This document shows positions 43,746-52,108 of a stretch of DNA of 64,000 bases, piece after piece. Position numbers and translations under genes: made by a program. Below the pieces are notes generated by a model that searched no databases, was not told where the DNA came from, and worked only from the letters and a program-made list of their open reading frames with translations. The DNA comes from Flavobacterium sp. UBA2787. Its GTDB lineage: Bacteria > Bacteroidota > Bacteroidia > Flavobacteriales > Flavobacteriaceae. Every line of letters begins with the position of its first letter. The first letter of the stretch is position 1. The DNA lies in assembly GCA_002352205.1 (NCBI GenBank), contig DEHZ01000001.1, positions 40,894 to 104,893 of the forward strand, written 5' to 3'.

Positions 43746-44568
43746 TTCCTGAAATTAATTGATTAAGTTCTACTACGCCTTCGCCAACTCTTGGCCCGAA
43801 ACCGGAGAGTAATGCACCGTCCATTGCGATAATATTTTTATTTTTTCCGGCTTTGGTTTTAGCTAAACCTTCAATTTTTAAAGCTCCTTCTACTCCGCCT
43901 AAACTTTGTAAACCGGAATCAAAAAAGAGAATATAATCAGGATTATTAGCTAACAAAGCTTCGGGTGTTAAAGGTTTAAAATCATCAAATCCATTCACAG
44001 CGTTTTGTCCTCCGGCTAAAGCAATCATTTTATCAACCGGTGTGTTCTTCCCGGCCACCATTAATGTTCCGGCACCACGAGCATAAACAAACAATACTTT
44101 TGGTTTAGTCGGAATTGCTTTTGCGGTTTTTACTTTCTTATCAATTGACGACTGTAAAGCAGCAAATTTTTTTTCGCCTAAAACAATCGCCACTTCTTGA
44201 ATCAAGTTTTTAGTTCCTTGAATCGAAAATTCTTGTTTAAAAATATGTGTTTTAACACCGGAAGCTTTCAATTTGGCAGCTAAATCGGGGTTCATATCTT
44301 TTTCTGTTGCTAAAATCAAGGTTGGTTTTAATGCCATAATCGATTCGATGGAAAGCGTTCGCACGTGACCTAAATCTTTTACTTTTAAAGTGGTTGGAAA
44401 CGTACTGGTGACATCGGTTGCCACAATTTTATCTTGATGACCAAGAGCACAAACCATCTCGGTGATGGCTCCATTTAAGGTGATAATTCGTGATTGATTT
44501 TGTTGATTTTCATTTGAAAAAGCAACTATACCAATCAAACAAAAAAGAAATGTGATTGTATTTTTCAT
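43735..44568 (-). CDS. hmuT: periplasmic haem-binding protein HmuT
   Basis: A 277-residue solute-binding protein. A signal peptide (MKNTITFLFCLIGIVAFS) precedes RIITLNGAITEMVCALG, and a type III binding-protein fold is shown by SIESIMALKPTLILATEKDM and VAGKNTPVDKMIALAGGQNA. I start at 44568, where the signal peptide begins; the 44619 form adds an unlikely hydrophilic leader. Unlike the other exported proteins here it lacks a lipobox cysteine after the signal peptide. It overlaps hmuU. Confidence 0.9.
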   Translation of the reverse strand: MKNTITFLFCLIGIVAFSNENQQNQSRIITLNGAITEMVCALGHQDKIVATDVTSTFPTTLKVKDLGHVRTLSIESIMALKPTLILATEKDMNPDLAAKLKASGVKTHIFKQEFSIQGTKNLIQEVAIVLGEKKFAALQSSIDKKVKTAKAIPTKPKVLFVYARGAGTLMVAGKNTPVDKMIALAGGQNAVNGFDDFKPLTPEALLANNPDYILFFDSGLQSLGGVEGALKIEGLAKTKAGKNKNIIAMDGALLSGFGPRVGEGVVELNQLISGNAK

Positions 44569-44696
44569 AGTTTTTGACTTTAAGTATTTTTTTGAAATCA
44601 TTAAGAAATTAAGGTTCATTAAGTTATTATTTGTTTAAGAAAACCGAGCCGTTTTACCAGCCCGATTATCCATACAAACAAAAAACTCAGTAATTA

Positions 44697-45779
44697 TTAG
44701 TTCAATATTTCATATTCAAAAACCGGGAAACCTCTTTCTCCTGCATCATTGGTTAACGATAAAAAGCGAAGTTTGTAAATGTTTCCTTCCACATCTTTCA
44801 CTATATAAAAACGATCGTCTCTGATGCTTGGCAATGCTCCAGGACCACCACCCAATCTCCAATTTGCACCAATAACTCTTTGGTCTGTGGCCGAAACAGT
44901 GAATGAAGATTCGATTACATCTGCTAAACCGAAAGTGTCATACGCTACATCAGCTGTTAAAAGTTCATAAACTGTTGTTCCTCCTTTTACGTTTGTCGTA
45001 ATAAAATCAGCATAACCATAAGTTACATCAGCTCCCATATAAGGGAAATAGTTGGTGAAAGTTGTGAAATTCAAATCCCATTTGTTTTTCTCAGGTTGAG
45101 CAGCAACTTCTTGTCCGCTAACTAAACTGAAGAATGAAAAATGAAACGCTGTATTTTTAGAAATGGTCACCGTTGAATGTGTGGTTGCACCTAAATCGGC
45201 ATATTGCAACACGTAGTTATCTCCACTTCTGGTAATTCTGATTTTTTTCCAACCTCTTGGATCTCCGTCGGTGGCAACAGCACCAAGGTTTGGCGTAGTA
45301 GTTCCGGCTTTAAAACCTAAGTTTACCAAATATACTTTGTTATCTGCATCGTTGGCAGAAATTTCGGCAATGGCTGTTCCTACTCCAGCTCCCGCACCTT
45401 CTAAAATTCCGGTTGGATTGTCAACATAACCTAACGAAGCTAAGGTTGAAAAACCTACAGAAACCGATGCATCTTCCGTTTGAACCTCATCGATATTGGT
45501 TGTATTCAACTGTTTTACAGCCATTTTTAATGAACCGTTTATAGCTACTCTAAATGCTGAGCCTGAAGAAAAACCTAAATCCCAAGATTCTCTTGCAACA
45601 GAAGTTTTGGTTGATGTACTTAAATCGACATACAATTGATTTTGTTGGTTAGGGCCTCCTGTTGAAGCTTCAATTACAGCTTCTGAAATCGGTGGAACAT
45701 AAGGTGTGCCTTCATCATCGCTTGAACAAGATGCAAGTGATAAAACACTAAGTGATAAAATAAAAAATCCTTTTTTCAT
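44697..45779 (-). CDS. hmuY: HmuY family haem-binding lipoprotein
   Basis: A 360-residue outer-membrane-associated lipoprotein (lipobox LASCSSD, Cys18) of the HmuY family, which in Porphyromonas gingivalis captures haem for HmuR. Family-type features are TSTKTSVARESWDLGFSSGS and KWDLNFTTFTNYF. It is longer than the P. gingivalis protein (about 216 residues), which fits the longer HmuY branch of flavobacteria. I start at 45779; the earlier start at 45884 would overlap hmuR. It lies 19 bp after hmuR. Confidence 0.88.
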   Translation of the reverse strand: MKKGFFILSLSVLSLASCSSDDEGTPYVPPISEAVIEASTGGPNQQNQLYVDLSTSTKTSVARESWDLGFSSGSAFRVAINGSLKMAVKQLNTTNIDEVQTEDASVSVGFSTLASLGYVDNPTGILEGAGAGVGTAIAEISANDADNKVYLVNLGFKAGTTTPNLGAVATDGDPRGWKKIRITRSGDNYVLQYADLGATTHSTVTISKNTAFHFSFFSLVSGQEVAAQPEKNKWDLNFTTFTNYFPYMGADVTYGYADFITTNVKGGTTVYELLTADVAYDTFGLADVIESSFTVSATDQRVIGANWRLGGGPGALPSIRDDRFYIVKDVEGNIYKLRFLSLTNDAGERGFPVFEYEILN

Positions 45780-45798
45780 TGTGATTGATTTTATAAAA

Positions 45799-47907
45799 TT
45801 AAAAATTGAGGTTATACGTAAGTTTGGTAAAATAACTGGTTCCGTAAGCCAGTAAAATTTGAGAGGAAACGGAATGTCCGCCACCTTGATTTAGATTAGT
45901 TTGATTGATGTCGGTTATGTTGAATAAATTTCGTGCTCCGATGGTGAGTTCTAATTTTTCATTGAAAAAATTCTTTTGAATGGAAGCATCCAACCAATTA
46001 TACGATTCAATATCAGACAAAATATAACCTTGTTGACCCACTACAAATTGTTGCGTTTTTCCGGTGAATTTGTAATATAAGGAAGCAATGGTATTCCACT
46101 TTTCAATGTTGTATGAAACACTGCTATTCAGGTTGAATGAATAAAGGTATTTGTCGTCTGAAGTAAATTCGCCATCATCAATCAAACGGGAAATTCCCAC
46201 TAAAGAGGCTCCTAAATTGAATCGCCATTGGTTGTATTCCAATTGATTATTCGTAGAAACATTCCACATATTGTATTTGTTGATGTTGATGTATTGGTAC
46301 ATTGGATTATTGGTGGTTTCATCAAAACCGATTAAAGCCATATCGATTCTGTCTTTGATATCCATAAAACTGGCAATCAAATTTGTTGAAACAGCCACAT
46401 CGGAACCAAAAGAAAATCGCTTTTTTACACTTGCTTCGTAGGAATTACTTACTTCGGGAGTTAAGTTTTCATTACCGACAAAAAAGTGTCCGGAGAAAAT
46501 CATTTCGTTAAACATTTCTTCAAAATTGGGCGTTCGGAATGATTTTCCAACAGAAGCCCGTATTTCTAAATTGTCCTTAAATAATTGTCTGGCACCTAAA
46601 GAAAGAGCATATTGATTGTCGAATTTGGATTGAAAAGAGTAACGTGCTCCCGGACGAAGTGAAAAAGTAGAGGAAAGTTTAACTTCGGAAACCGCAAAAA
46701 TATCATAATTGTCGATTCGTTCACGGATGGTTTTGGTGGTGTTATTTTCTCCTTCTATTAATGAAAAACCGTAATTATTGACTAGTTCATAACCCAATTG
46801 TAAATCGAATTTGTCATTGTTAAAAAAGTTGCTGAAGTTTCCGATTGAATACAAGACTTCCATCGATTGATCTTTGAATTCATTGTTGTTCATTTCGTTT
46901 CTTGCTGAAATATTATACCTGAATTCTTCAAATAATCTTTCTTGTAATTGATGCGAAACTGAAATATTGTAATTTACTTTGGAAAATAATTTTCCAACCG
47001 CATTCAAATGATGGTAAAATCGATTGGTAAAATAGCGGATGTCATCGCCGTACTTATAAGCTCCTAACTGATTACTGAAACCGGATTGAACGACACTATT
47101 GAAAAAATCAACTTGTTCATCCAAATATTCAAATTTGTAAAACGCTTGAAAATTACCTTTTCTAAAACTGACTAAAGCGGTTGAATTCCACTGCTCTTTT
47201 GGTAGCCAACGATAACCTCTTTGTCCATCGTTTTCAGAATGATTTTTTCCTTTTTGCTCATTTAAAAATCCCTGAAAATCATTGCGATTCACGCCAATAC
47301 TGGCAAACCATTTATCTGAAATGTTATGAGCTACTTTCAGGTTTTGAATGTGTCTTCCTTTATCAAACCATTCGTATTCGTTGCCAATGGTTTCTTCTTG
47401 CAGCGTTGTGCTGATTGCCCATTTGTGTGTATTGCTTTTTTTGGTGATGATATTTAAAATTCCGGAAACGGCATTGGCTCCGTGTGTTACTCCCATTGAA
47501 CCTTCGATGATTTCAATTCGTTCGATGTCGTTGAGGTTAATTTGTGATAAATCGACATTGTTACCAAATCCGGCTTCGTTGACTAGCGGAATGTTATCTA
47601 CTAAAATTTTGAAATATTGTGCGTCTAATCCAAACATCGAAACAGTTGAACGGCCGGTGCTGCTACTTGGTCTTACAGTAATGTTTAAATATTGATTTAG
47701 CACATCGCCCAAATTGTTTGCAGCAAGGTTTTTAATATCTTGACTTGTTATAACACGAACGTTATGAACCGATTTTTTTAGTGATTGCGGTTCAAATTGA
47801 CCAGTGACAACAACATCGGCTAAAGCGATTGTTTTGGTGGTGTCAATTGCTTGTGCCCAACTTGAAGAAGCATATAAAAAGAATAAAATGGGGATTAAAT
47901 TTCTCAC
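45799..47907 (-). CDS. hmuR: TonB-dependent haem receptor HmuR
   Basis: A 702-residue outer-membrane receptor with signal peptide MRNLIPILFFLYASSSWAQA, a TonB-box-like TIALADVVVTGQ, plug domain (NLGDVLNQYLNITVRPSSST, GSMGVTHGANAVSGILNIIT) and a 22-strand barrel ending YFTKLTYNLNF. The start codon is GTG at 47907. It is first in the hmu operon, followed by HmuY and the HmuTUVS machinery, which gives the haem assignment. Confidence 0.9.
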   Translation of the reverse strand: MRNLIPILFFLYASSSWAQAIDTTKTIALADVVVTGQFEPQSLKKSVHNVRVITSQDIKNLAANNLGDVLNQYLNITVRPSSSTGRSTVSMFGLDAQYFKILVDNIPLVNEAGFGNNVDLSQINLNDIERIEIIEGSMGVTHGANAVSGILNIITKKSNTHKWAISTTLQEETIGNEYEWFDKGRHIQNLKVAHNISDKWFASIGVNRNDFQGFLNEQKGKNHSENDGQRGYRWLPKEQWNSTALVSFRKGNFQAFYKFEYLDEQVDFFNSVVQSGFSNQLGAYKYGDDIRYFTNRFYHHLNAVGKLFSKVNYNISVSHQLQERLFEEFRYNISARNEMNNNEFKDQSMEVLYSIGNFSNFFNNDKFDLQLGYELVNNYGFSLIEGENNTTKTIRERIDNYDIFAVSEVKLSSTFSLRPGARYSFQSKFDNQYALSLGARQLFKDNLEIRASVGKSFRTPNFEEMFNEMIFSGHFFVGNENLTPEVSNSYEASVKKRFSFGSDVAVSTNLIASFMDIKDRIDMALIGFDETTNNPMYQYININKYNMWNVSTNNQLEYNQWRFNLGASLVGISRLIDDGEFTSDDKYLYSFNLNSSVSYNIEKWNTIASLYYKFTGKTQQFVVGQQGYILSDIESYNWLDASIQKNFFNEKLELTIGARNLFNITDINQTNLNQGGGHSVSSQILLAYGTSYFTKLTYNLNF

Positions 47908-47919
47908 TATTAAGATTGT

Positions 47920-47972
47920 TTCTAAATAATATTGGGCAAATATATATGTTATTTTTATTTATTCTAAATAAA
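47920..47972 (-). promoter_or_regulatory. hmuR promoter with two TTCTAAATAA operator-like repeats
   Basis: The -7 box TATATTTG (minus strand, 47937-47944) is an exact TAnnTTTG match. TTCTAAATAAT at 47920-47930 and TTCTAAATAAA at 47962-47972 are the same 10-bp word spaced 42 bp apart, about four helical turns, one downstream and one upstream of the -7 box. Read as TTATTTAGAA they resemble a metal-responsive (Fur-like) half-site. Iron regulation is inferred. Confidence 0.6.
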
Positions 47973-48078
47973 CATAGTATTTTTTTATGTTAATTATTTT
48001 AAACAATTGATTGTCAAAAGATAATCGGAAATTGCTTTATGTATTTATTATTTATCATTCTAATCTGTTTTAAATAGC

Positions 48079-48175
48079 ACACGGATTTGATAGATATAAT
48101 AATTTTAGCTGATTGATAGCTTCGCCATAAAACGATTTGGATGGATTCGTTTAGGGTAGCATTTTCATTTTATTG
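48079..48175 (+). repeat. dispersed repeat, copy R4
   Basis: ACACGGATTTGATAGATATA, then TTTTAGCTGATTG, then ATAGCTTCGCCATAAAACG and GGATGGATTCG. The order is that of R1 to R3, with the hairpin loop diverged. It lies in the 673-bp spacer between hmuR and the ctlX unit. Confidence 0.5.
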
Positions 48176-48184
48176 AGAATTTTG

Positions 48185-48341
48185 ATTAATCTTTATGGAG
48201 ATTCCTCCTTCGTCGGAATGACAAGATGATGTGAAAATTGGGACAAAATTCTTTTCTCACGGAGAACATTGAAAGGATTCCTAAGGAAAGACAAGATTGT
48301 GTGAAAACTGAGTCAGAGACTGAAAACTGACTACTGCTCCC
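48185..48341. other. rest of the hmuR-ctlX spacer, non-coding
   Basis: No gene. The segment includes GGAGATTCCTCCTTCGTCGGA (near 48198), which echoes the 278-415 element, and CAGAGACTGAAAACTGACTAC-like microrepeat words. Confidence 0.4.
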
Positions 48342-48491
48342 CTAGCCCCGATTGAAATGGAAAGCCTTGTGATGGATTGTTGTATTTTTTCTTGGCAAAA
48401 AAAAGCGACCAAAGGAAGCTCTTTTTTTGACTTAGAAAAAAACAACAAGACAAACAAGCTTGGAATGGAAAGCGGGAATAGCTTCTGAAAA
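48342..48491. repeat. 150-bp dispersed repeat, copy B
   Basis: Starts CTAGCCCCGATTGAAATGG and ends GCGGGAATAGCTTCTGAAAA, with core AAAGCGACC followed by AGCTC. Length, ends and core match copy A at 16326-16476. The segment between ends and core has diverged strongly. Confidence 0.65.
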
Positions 48492-48520
48492 AAGTTAAAA
48501 GTTGGGAGTTGGGAGAAAAA

Positions 48521-48555
48521 AAAGCTTTGTCAAAGTTTGGAGTTTTGACAAAGCT
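48521..48555 (-). terminator. rho-independent terminator after ctlX
   Basis: AGCTTTGTCAAA pairs with TTTGACAAAGCT across a GTTTGGAGT-type loop, and the minus strand continues into a T tract. It lies 25 bp after the ctlX stop and is the end of the CtlX/ADI unit. Confidence 0.88.
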
Positions 48556-48580
48556 GATGTGGAATTATAAATTTATGTTT

Positions 48581-49516
48581 TTATGCTTGCGGAAGAAAAA
48601 CCTCAGCCATCATACAGCGGGCACTTCCGCCGCCGCAGGCTTCGATGGTGTCGAGGCTCGAGGAGATTATTTCGCAGTGTTCTTCAATTTTGTGAAGTTG
48701 GGCTTTGGTCAGACTTTGGTGAGCGGAATTGCTCATAACCAAATAGCGTTTGTTGTCTTTTCCTTTGACTTGCAACATATTTCCGGCGAAGTTGTTCACT
48801 TGGTCTTCGGTGATGAGGATGATGTCTTTTCCGTCGGCACGCAGGTTGTCGAGCACCATTTTGCGTTCTTTTTTATCGTCGATGCAGTCGGCACAAATCA
48901 CGGCAAAGGTTTCGGCCAGACACATCATTACGTTGGTGTGGTAAATGTGTTTTCGCTCGCCATTGACGGTTTGATAGGCTTCGAAAATAACAGGAGCCAA
49001 ATCGAAATCTTCGCAAAATTCGATGAATAATTCTTCGTCAGCACGAGGCGAAAGTGCACAATAAGCTTTGGCATTGTCGCGGTCTAAGAGGATGCTTCCG
49101 GTGCCTTCGAGGAAAAATCCGTCTTCTTCGGCAGAAGTGTAATCCATAATTTCGTTGACCACAAATCCACGATCTTCGATGATGTCAAGGATATCTTCTC
49201 TTCGCTCCAAACGACGGTTTTCGGCAAACATTGGGTACAAGGTTACATCGCCATTTTCGTGAAAGGAAATCCAGTTGTTTGGAAAAATACTGTCGGGCGT
49301 ATCGGGATCAAGTGTATCATCTACGACAATTACGTTAACGCCCACTTTTTGCAATTTTTCTACAAACGCATCAAACTCTTGCTGAGCTTTGGCATTCACA
49401 GTGGCTGGAGTTGTATTGTCTAATACTTTTTGATAATAATTATTGACGGCCGTTTGCTCATTCATTCGGAAGGCAACGGGACGGATCATTAGAATTGAGT
49501 TTGTAGTTTGATTCAT
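48581..49516 (-). CDS. ctlX: citrulline utilisation hydrolase type I (CtlX), amidinotransferase fold
   Basis: A 311-residue cytosolic enzyme of the guanidino-group hydrolase/amidinotransferase superfamily. Active-site features are the FPNNWISFHENGD loop, HTNVMMCLAETFAVICADC with its histidine, and the catalytic cysteine in EACGGGSARCMMAEVFLP. CtlX-type enzymes release ammonia from citrulline or related compounds in Bacteroidota. It is co-oriented with the ADI-like gene upstream, with a 55-bp gap containing a GTTTCAGGTTTCAAGTTTCA microrepeat. The exact substrate is inferred from the family. Confidence 0.86.
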   Translation of the reverse strand: MNQTTNSILMIRPVAFRMNEQTAVNNYYQKVLDNTTPATVNAKAQQEFDAFVEKLQKVGVNVIVVDDTLDPDTPDSIFPNNWISFHENGDVTLYPMFAENRRLERREDILDIIEDRGFVVNEIMDYTSAEEDGFFLEGTGSILLDRDNAKAYCALSPRADEELFIEFCEDFDLAPVIFEAYQTVNGERKHIYHTNVMMCLAETFAVICADCIDDKKERKMVLDNLRADGKDIILITEDQVNNFAGNMLQVKGKDNKRYLVMSNSAHQSLTKAQLHKIEEHCEIISSSLDTIEACGGGSARCMMAEVFLPQA

Positions 49517-49571
49517 AGTTTTTTTGTTTCAGGTTTCAAGTTTCAGGTTGTTTAGTGCTATAAACCTGCTG

Positions 49572-50489
49572 TTATTTATCTCTTACTAATGGAAGTGTCG
49601 AACATCTTAAAAGTCCTTCTTGCTTTGCGATTTCGGCGTATGGAATTTCTTCGACGGTGAAGCCATTTTCACGAAGCCAATTGTTTAAGCGGGTAAAATT
49701 TCGTTCAGAAACCACCACATCGGGTGCAATGGAAAACACGTTGGAATTCATATGATACATTTCATCTCGCGTGATGTGAAATAAATTATCTTTTCCGAAA
49801 AGGTTCACTAAAAACATATAATCAGCTTCTTCACGGAAACCGCTTTTGTAGATAATTCCTTTGTCTTTTCCCACGGGTTGAAAACAACAATCGAGGTGCA
49901 ACGCATTGTCACGAGCTTCTATTTTTGACTTAACTAAATCGAAATCTTTTACTTTTTTGTGCGGAAATAATTGTTTGATATATTCCACGCCTTGCCAGTT
50001 AGTTCGAGCTGTGATGTAATCTTTGTAATCGGAACCTTTGTATGTTCCGATGAAAATATAATCGTTCCATAACATTACATCACCACCTTCAATATGGACT
50101 TCTTCGGGTGGGCGAACGACTTTTTTTGGATCGATGTGATCGATAACATATTGAATGGCATCGAGTTCTTTTTCTCTGTCGGGAAGAATATTGGCTTTGA
50201 TGAAAATATCATCGATGACAAAACCGATGTCACGACTGAAAATTTGGTTGTAATTATTGATGATATCCGGTCTGAAAACTTCTACATCGTATTTTTTGAA
50301 TACTTGATTAAACGCTTCCATTTCGGTAATCATATCGGATTCAATGGGATAGGTTCCCGCTAAAATGTGTTCGAGTGATTTTGGGTCATAGGCTTCGTCG
50401 GCAGTTGGAGTTGGTCCGTTGCTAACAGCAGTTCCTAGGACCACGGCCCTTAATCGGGAAGTTTCGTTTTGAATGTTGAGTGGTAACAT
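49572..50489 (-). CDS. arginine deiminase-like amidinotransferase family protein
   Basis: A 305-residue protein of the same fold as its neighbour. Active-site motifs include SRDIGFVIDD, the EGGDVMLW substrate loop, LHLDCCFQPVG with the histidine, and a C-terminal GLLRCSTLPLVRDK with the catalytic cysteine. Arginine deiminases carry an LxRG-type start and are longer (about 400 residues), so this may be a dimethylarginine or amidinotransferase-like enzyme. I choose the ATG at 50489, because the family begins LPLNIQNETSRLRAVVLG; the 50513 start is less likely. Together with CtlX it forms a guanidine/ureide hydrolase pair. Confidence 0.8.
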   Translation of the reverse strand: MLPLNIQNETSRLRAVVLGTAVSNGPTPTADEAYDPKSLEHILAGTYPIESDMITEMEAFNQVFKKYDVEVFRPDIINNYNQIFSRDIGFVIDDIFIKANILPDREKELDAIQYVIDHIDPKKVVRPPEEVHIEGGDVMLWNDYIFIGTYKGSDYKDYITARTNWQGVEYIKQLFPHKKVKDFDLVKSKIEARDNALHLDCCFQPVGKDKGIIYKSGFREEADYMFLVNLFGKDNLFHITRDEMYHMNSNVFSIAPDVVVSERNFTRLNNWLRENGFTVEEIPYAEIAKQEGLLRCSTLPLVRDK

Positions 50490-50573
50490 AAAGTTGAAAT
50501 TGGCTTTTGACAAAGATAAAAAAAGGGTTTCAAAAGCAATAGTTATTGTGAAATTAATAGTTTTATAAAATGC

Positions 50574-51044
50574 TTATTGTGAATTATTCAATTTTACATT
50601 GTAGTAAAACCATAAGAACCTTTTAGCTTGAACTCTTTTATGTAATTTAAAGCCGGCTTTTTCAATTCCTCTTATAGAACTTGTATTGTCTGTATTGACA
50701 ACTATAAAAACTTCTTTACTTATTTTTAAAACATCTCTAGCAATGTAATTTATCACAAACGGGTAAATTGATTTTCCTTTATATTCATTTATAGTTGAAC
50801 ACTCTCCAATTGCTGGTCCTTTTTTATTGATTATAGCAAGCAGATTAAGCTTTTTAAAAAGAAAGCTTTTGTGTACATATACATTATTAATTCTAATAAA
50901 ATATTTGGATTTATTATCATTAATTTTTTCCATTTCAATCTTAAAATCAAGGGAAGGAAATTGAACAAAAAAATCGGGTGTCATATAATATAATAAGACA
51001 TCAATTTTTTTAATTTTTAAATAAGGTTTAATTTTTTTTATCAT
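50574..51044 (-). CDS. GNAT-like acetyltransferase-fold protein
   Basis: A 156-residue AT-rich protein. The GNAT features are ECSTINEYKGKSIYPFVINY (acetyl-CoA-binding region following the first strand pair) and NTDNTSSIRGIEKAGFKLHK, the typical end of the fold. The N-terminal part (VLLYYMTPDFFVQFPSLDFK) is not standard. Its start overlaps the FemAB-like gene by 4 bases, so the proteins should be made together. Confidence 0.75.
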   Translation of the reverse strand: MIKKIKPYLKIKKIDVLLYYMTPDFFVQFPSLDFKIEMEKINDNKSKYFIRINNVYVHKSFLFKKLNLLAIINKKGPAIGECSTINEYKGKSIYPFVINYIARDVLKISKEVFIVVNTDNTSSIRGIEKAGFKLHKRVQAKRFLWFYYNVKLNNSQ

Positions 51045-52108
51045 TTTCTCTTTAAAAATTTTAAAAGCGAAGAAATTTTCTTCTTTTTCTTTTTTAAATG
51101 CTTTTCAAGCATTTGATAAAGTTTAAAATAGTTTGAATTTATTACCCAATGATATTGACCACCTTTAAAGTAAAATTGTTCTGTGTTAAAACTATTTTTA
51201 AACTCAAAAACACCTTTAGAACCACCAAGAGATATGTTGTAACCCGAATGATTTTCATTTAATGAAAGTTTAATTGCCTCCCATTGTAAAAAATGACCTG
51301 CTAAAAGATCAGGTTTTTCTCTTTTTGTTCCTCCTAAAATATAAGTATAATAATTCCCTGATTTGATTAATAATATTGAACCTTTAATTTGGTTTTCTTT
51401 TCGAACTACAAGAATTTTTAATACATTTTTCTTCTGAAGTTCAAACAATGTGGTTTTTATATCATTCCAATCTCTTATGCTGTAATTTGCCGATTTTGCA
51501 TTTTCCAAGTATAATCGATAAGCTTCTTCAATCTGTTGGTTTGTTTCGATGATTTCAAACTGCAAATCTTTTCTATACGAACTTCTGATATCTCGTCTGA
51601 CAGAAGATTTTAAAGAATTTAATTTTGATTCTTCATTATACGATTTTAAATCTACCCAATTTAATCCATTGGTAGAATACACATATTTAAAAACATGACC
51701 TTTTTGGGCGGATTTTAAAGACGAGAGATTATCAATTGCTGATAATGTATGTAAATTTTGAGTTTCGGTTATTGGAATATTTATATGGCAGTAACATGTT
51801 TTATGATATTTTGCCCTTGTATTAGTCGCTTCAATTAATTCATTTAAACATTCTTCATACCCCAAACTAACAATTGGTCCGTAAGGAATAATGTAAAATT
51901 TAAAAACGAATGCTTTGGCAATAACAGCGGCGAAACCTCCAATAATTTTGTCATTATCGAGTAATATCCCAATTTCAAAATCAAAACCGTATGAATAAAA
52001 GGACTTATTCCAATCAGAAAGTAATAAATGAGAGCCTCGATCCTCATTTATTACATAAGAATCCCATTTATCTAGCCAAAGTTTGTCTTTTGAAAAAACA
52101 ATTTCCAT
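51041..52108 (-). CDS. FemAB/GNAT-type aminoacyl- or acyl-transferase
   Basis: A 355-residue protein with the two-GNAT-lobe FemAB pattern: the first lobe has SYGFDFEIGILLDNDKIIGG and FKFYIIPYGPIVS, and the second has RLYLENAKSANYSIRDW, LKILVVRKENQIKGSILLIK, YYTYILGGTKREKPD and HFLQWEAIKLSLNE. FemAB-like enzymes move activated amino or acyl groups onto cell-envelope precursors. It shares 4 bases with the GNAT gene and 1 base with the deacetylase-like gene; together they form an operon likely to modify a surface polymer. The acceptor is unknown. Confidence 0.78.
   Translation of the reverse strand: MEIVFSKDKLWLDKWDSYVINEDRGSHLLLSDWNKSFYSYGFDFEIGILLDNDKIIGGFAAVIAKAFVFKFYIIPYGPIVSLGYEECLNELIEATNTRAKYHKTCYCHINIPITETQNLHTLSAIDNLSSLKSAQKGHVFKYVYSTNGLNWVDLKSYNEESKLNSLKSSVRRDIRSSYRKDLQFEIIETNQQIEEAYRLYLENAKSANYSIRDWNDIKTTLFELQKKNVLKILVVRKENQIKGSILLIKSGNYYTYILGGTKREKPDLLAGHFLQWEAIKLSLNENHSGYNISLGGSKGVFEFKNSFNTEQFYFKGGQYHWVINSNYFKLYQMLEKHLKKKKKKISSLLKFLKRK

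Noticed and set aside
48509-49030. 173-codon plus-strand frame in ctlX
   Set aside because: It is antisense to the well-supported ctlX and has no family features.
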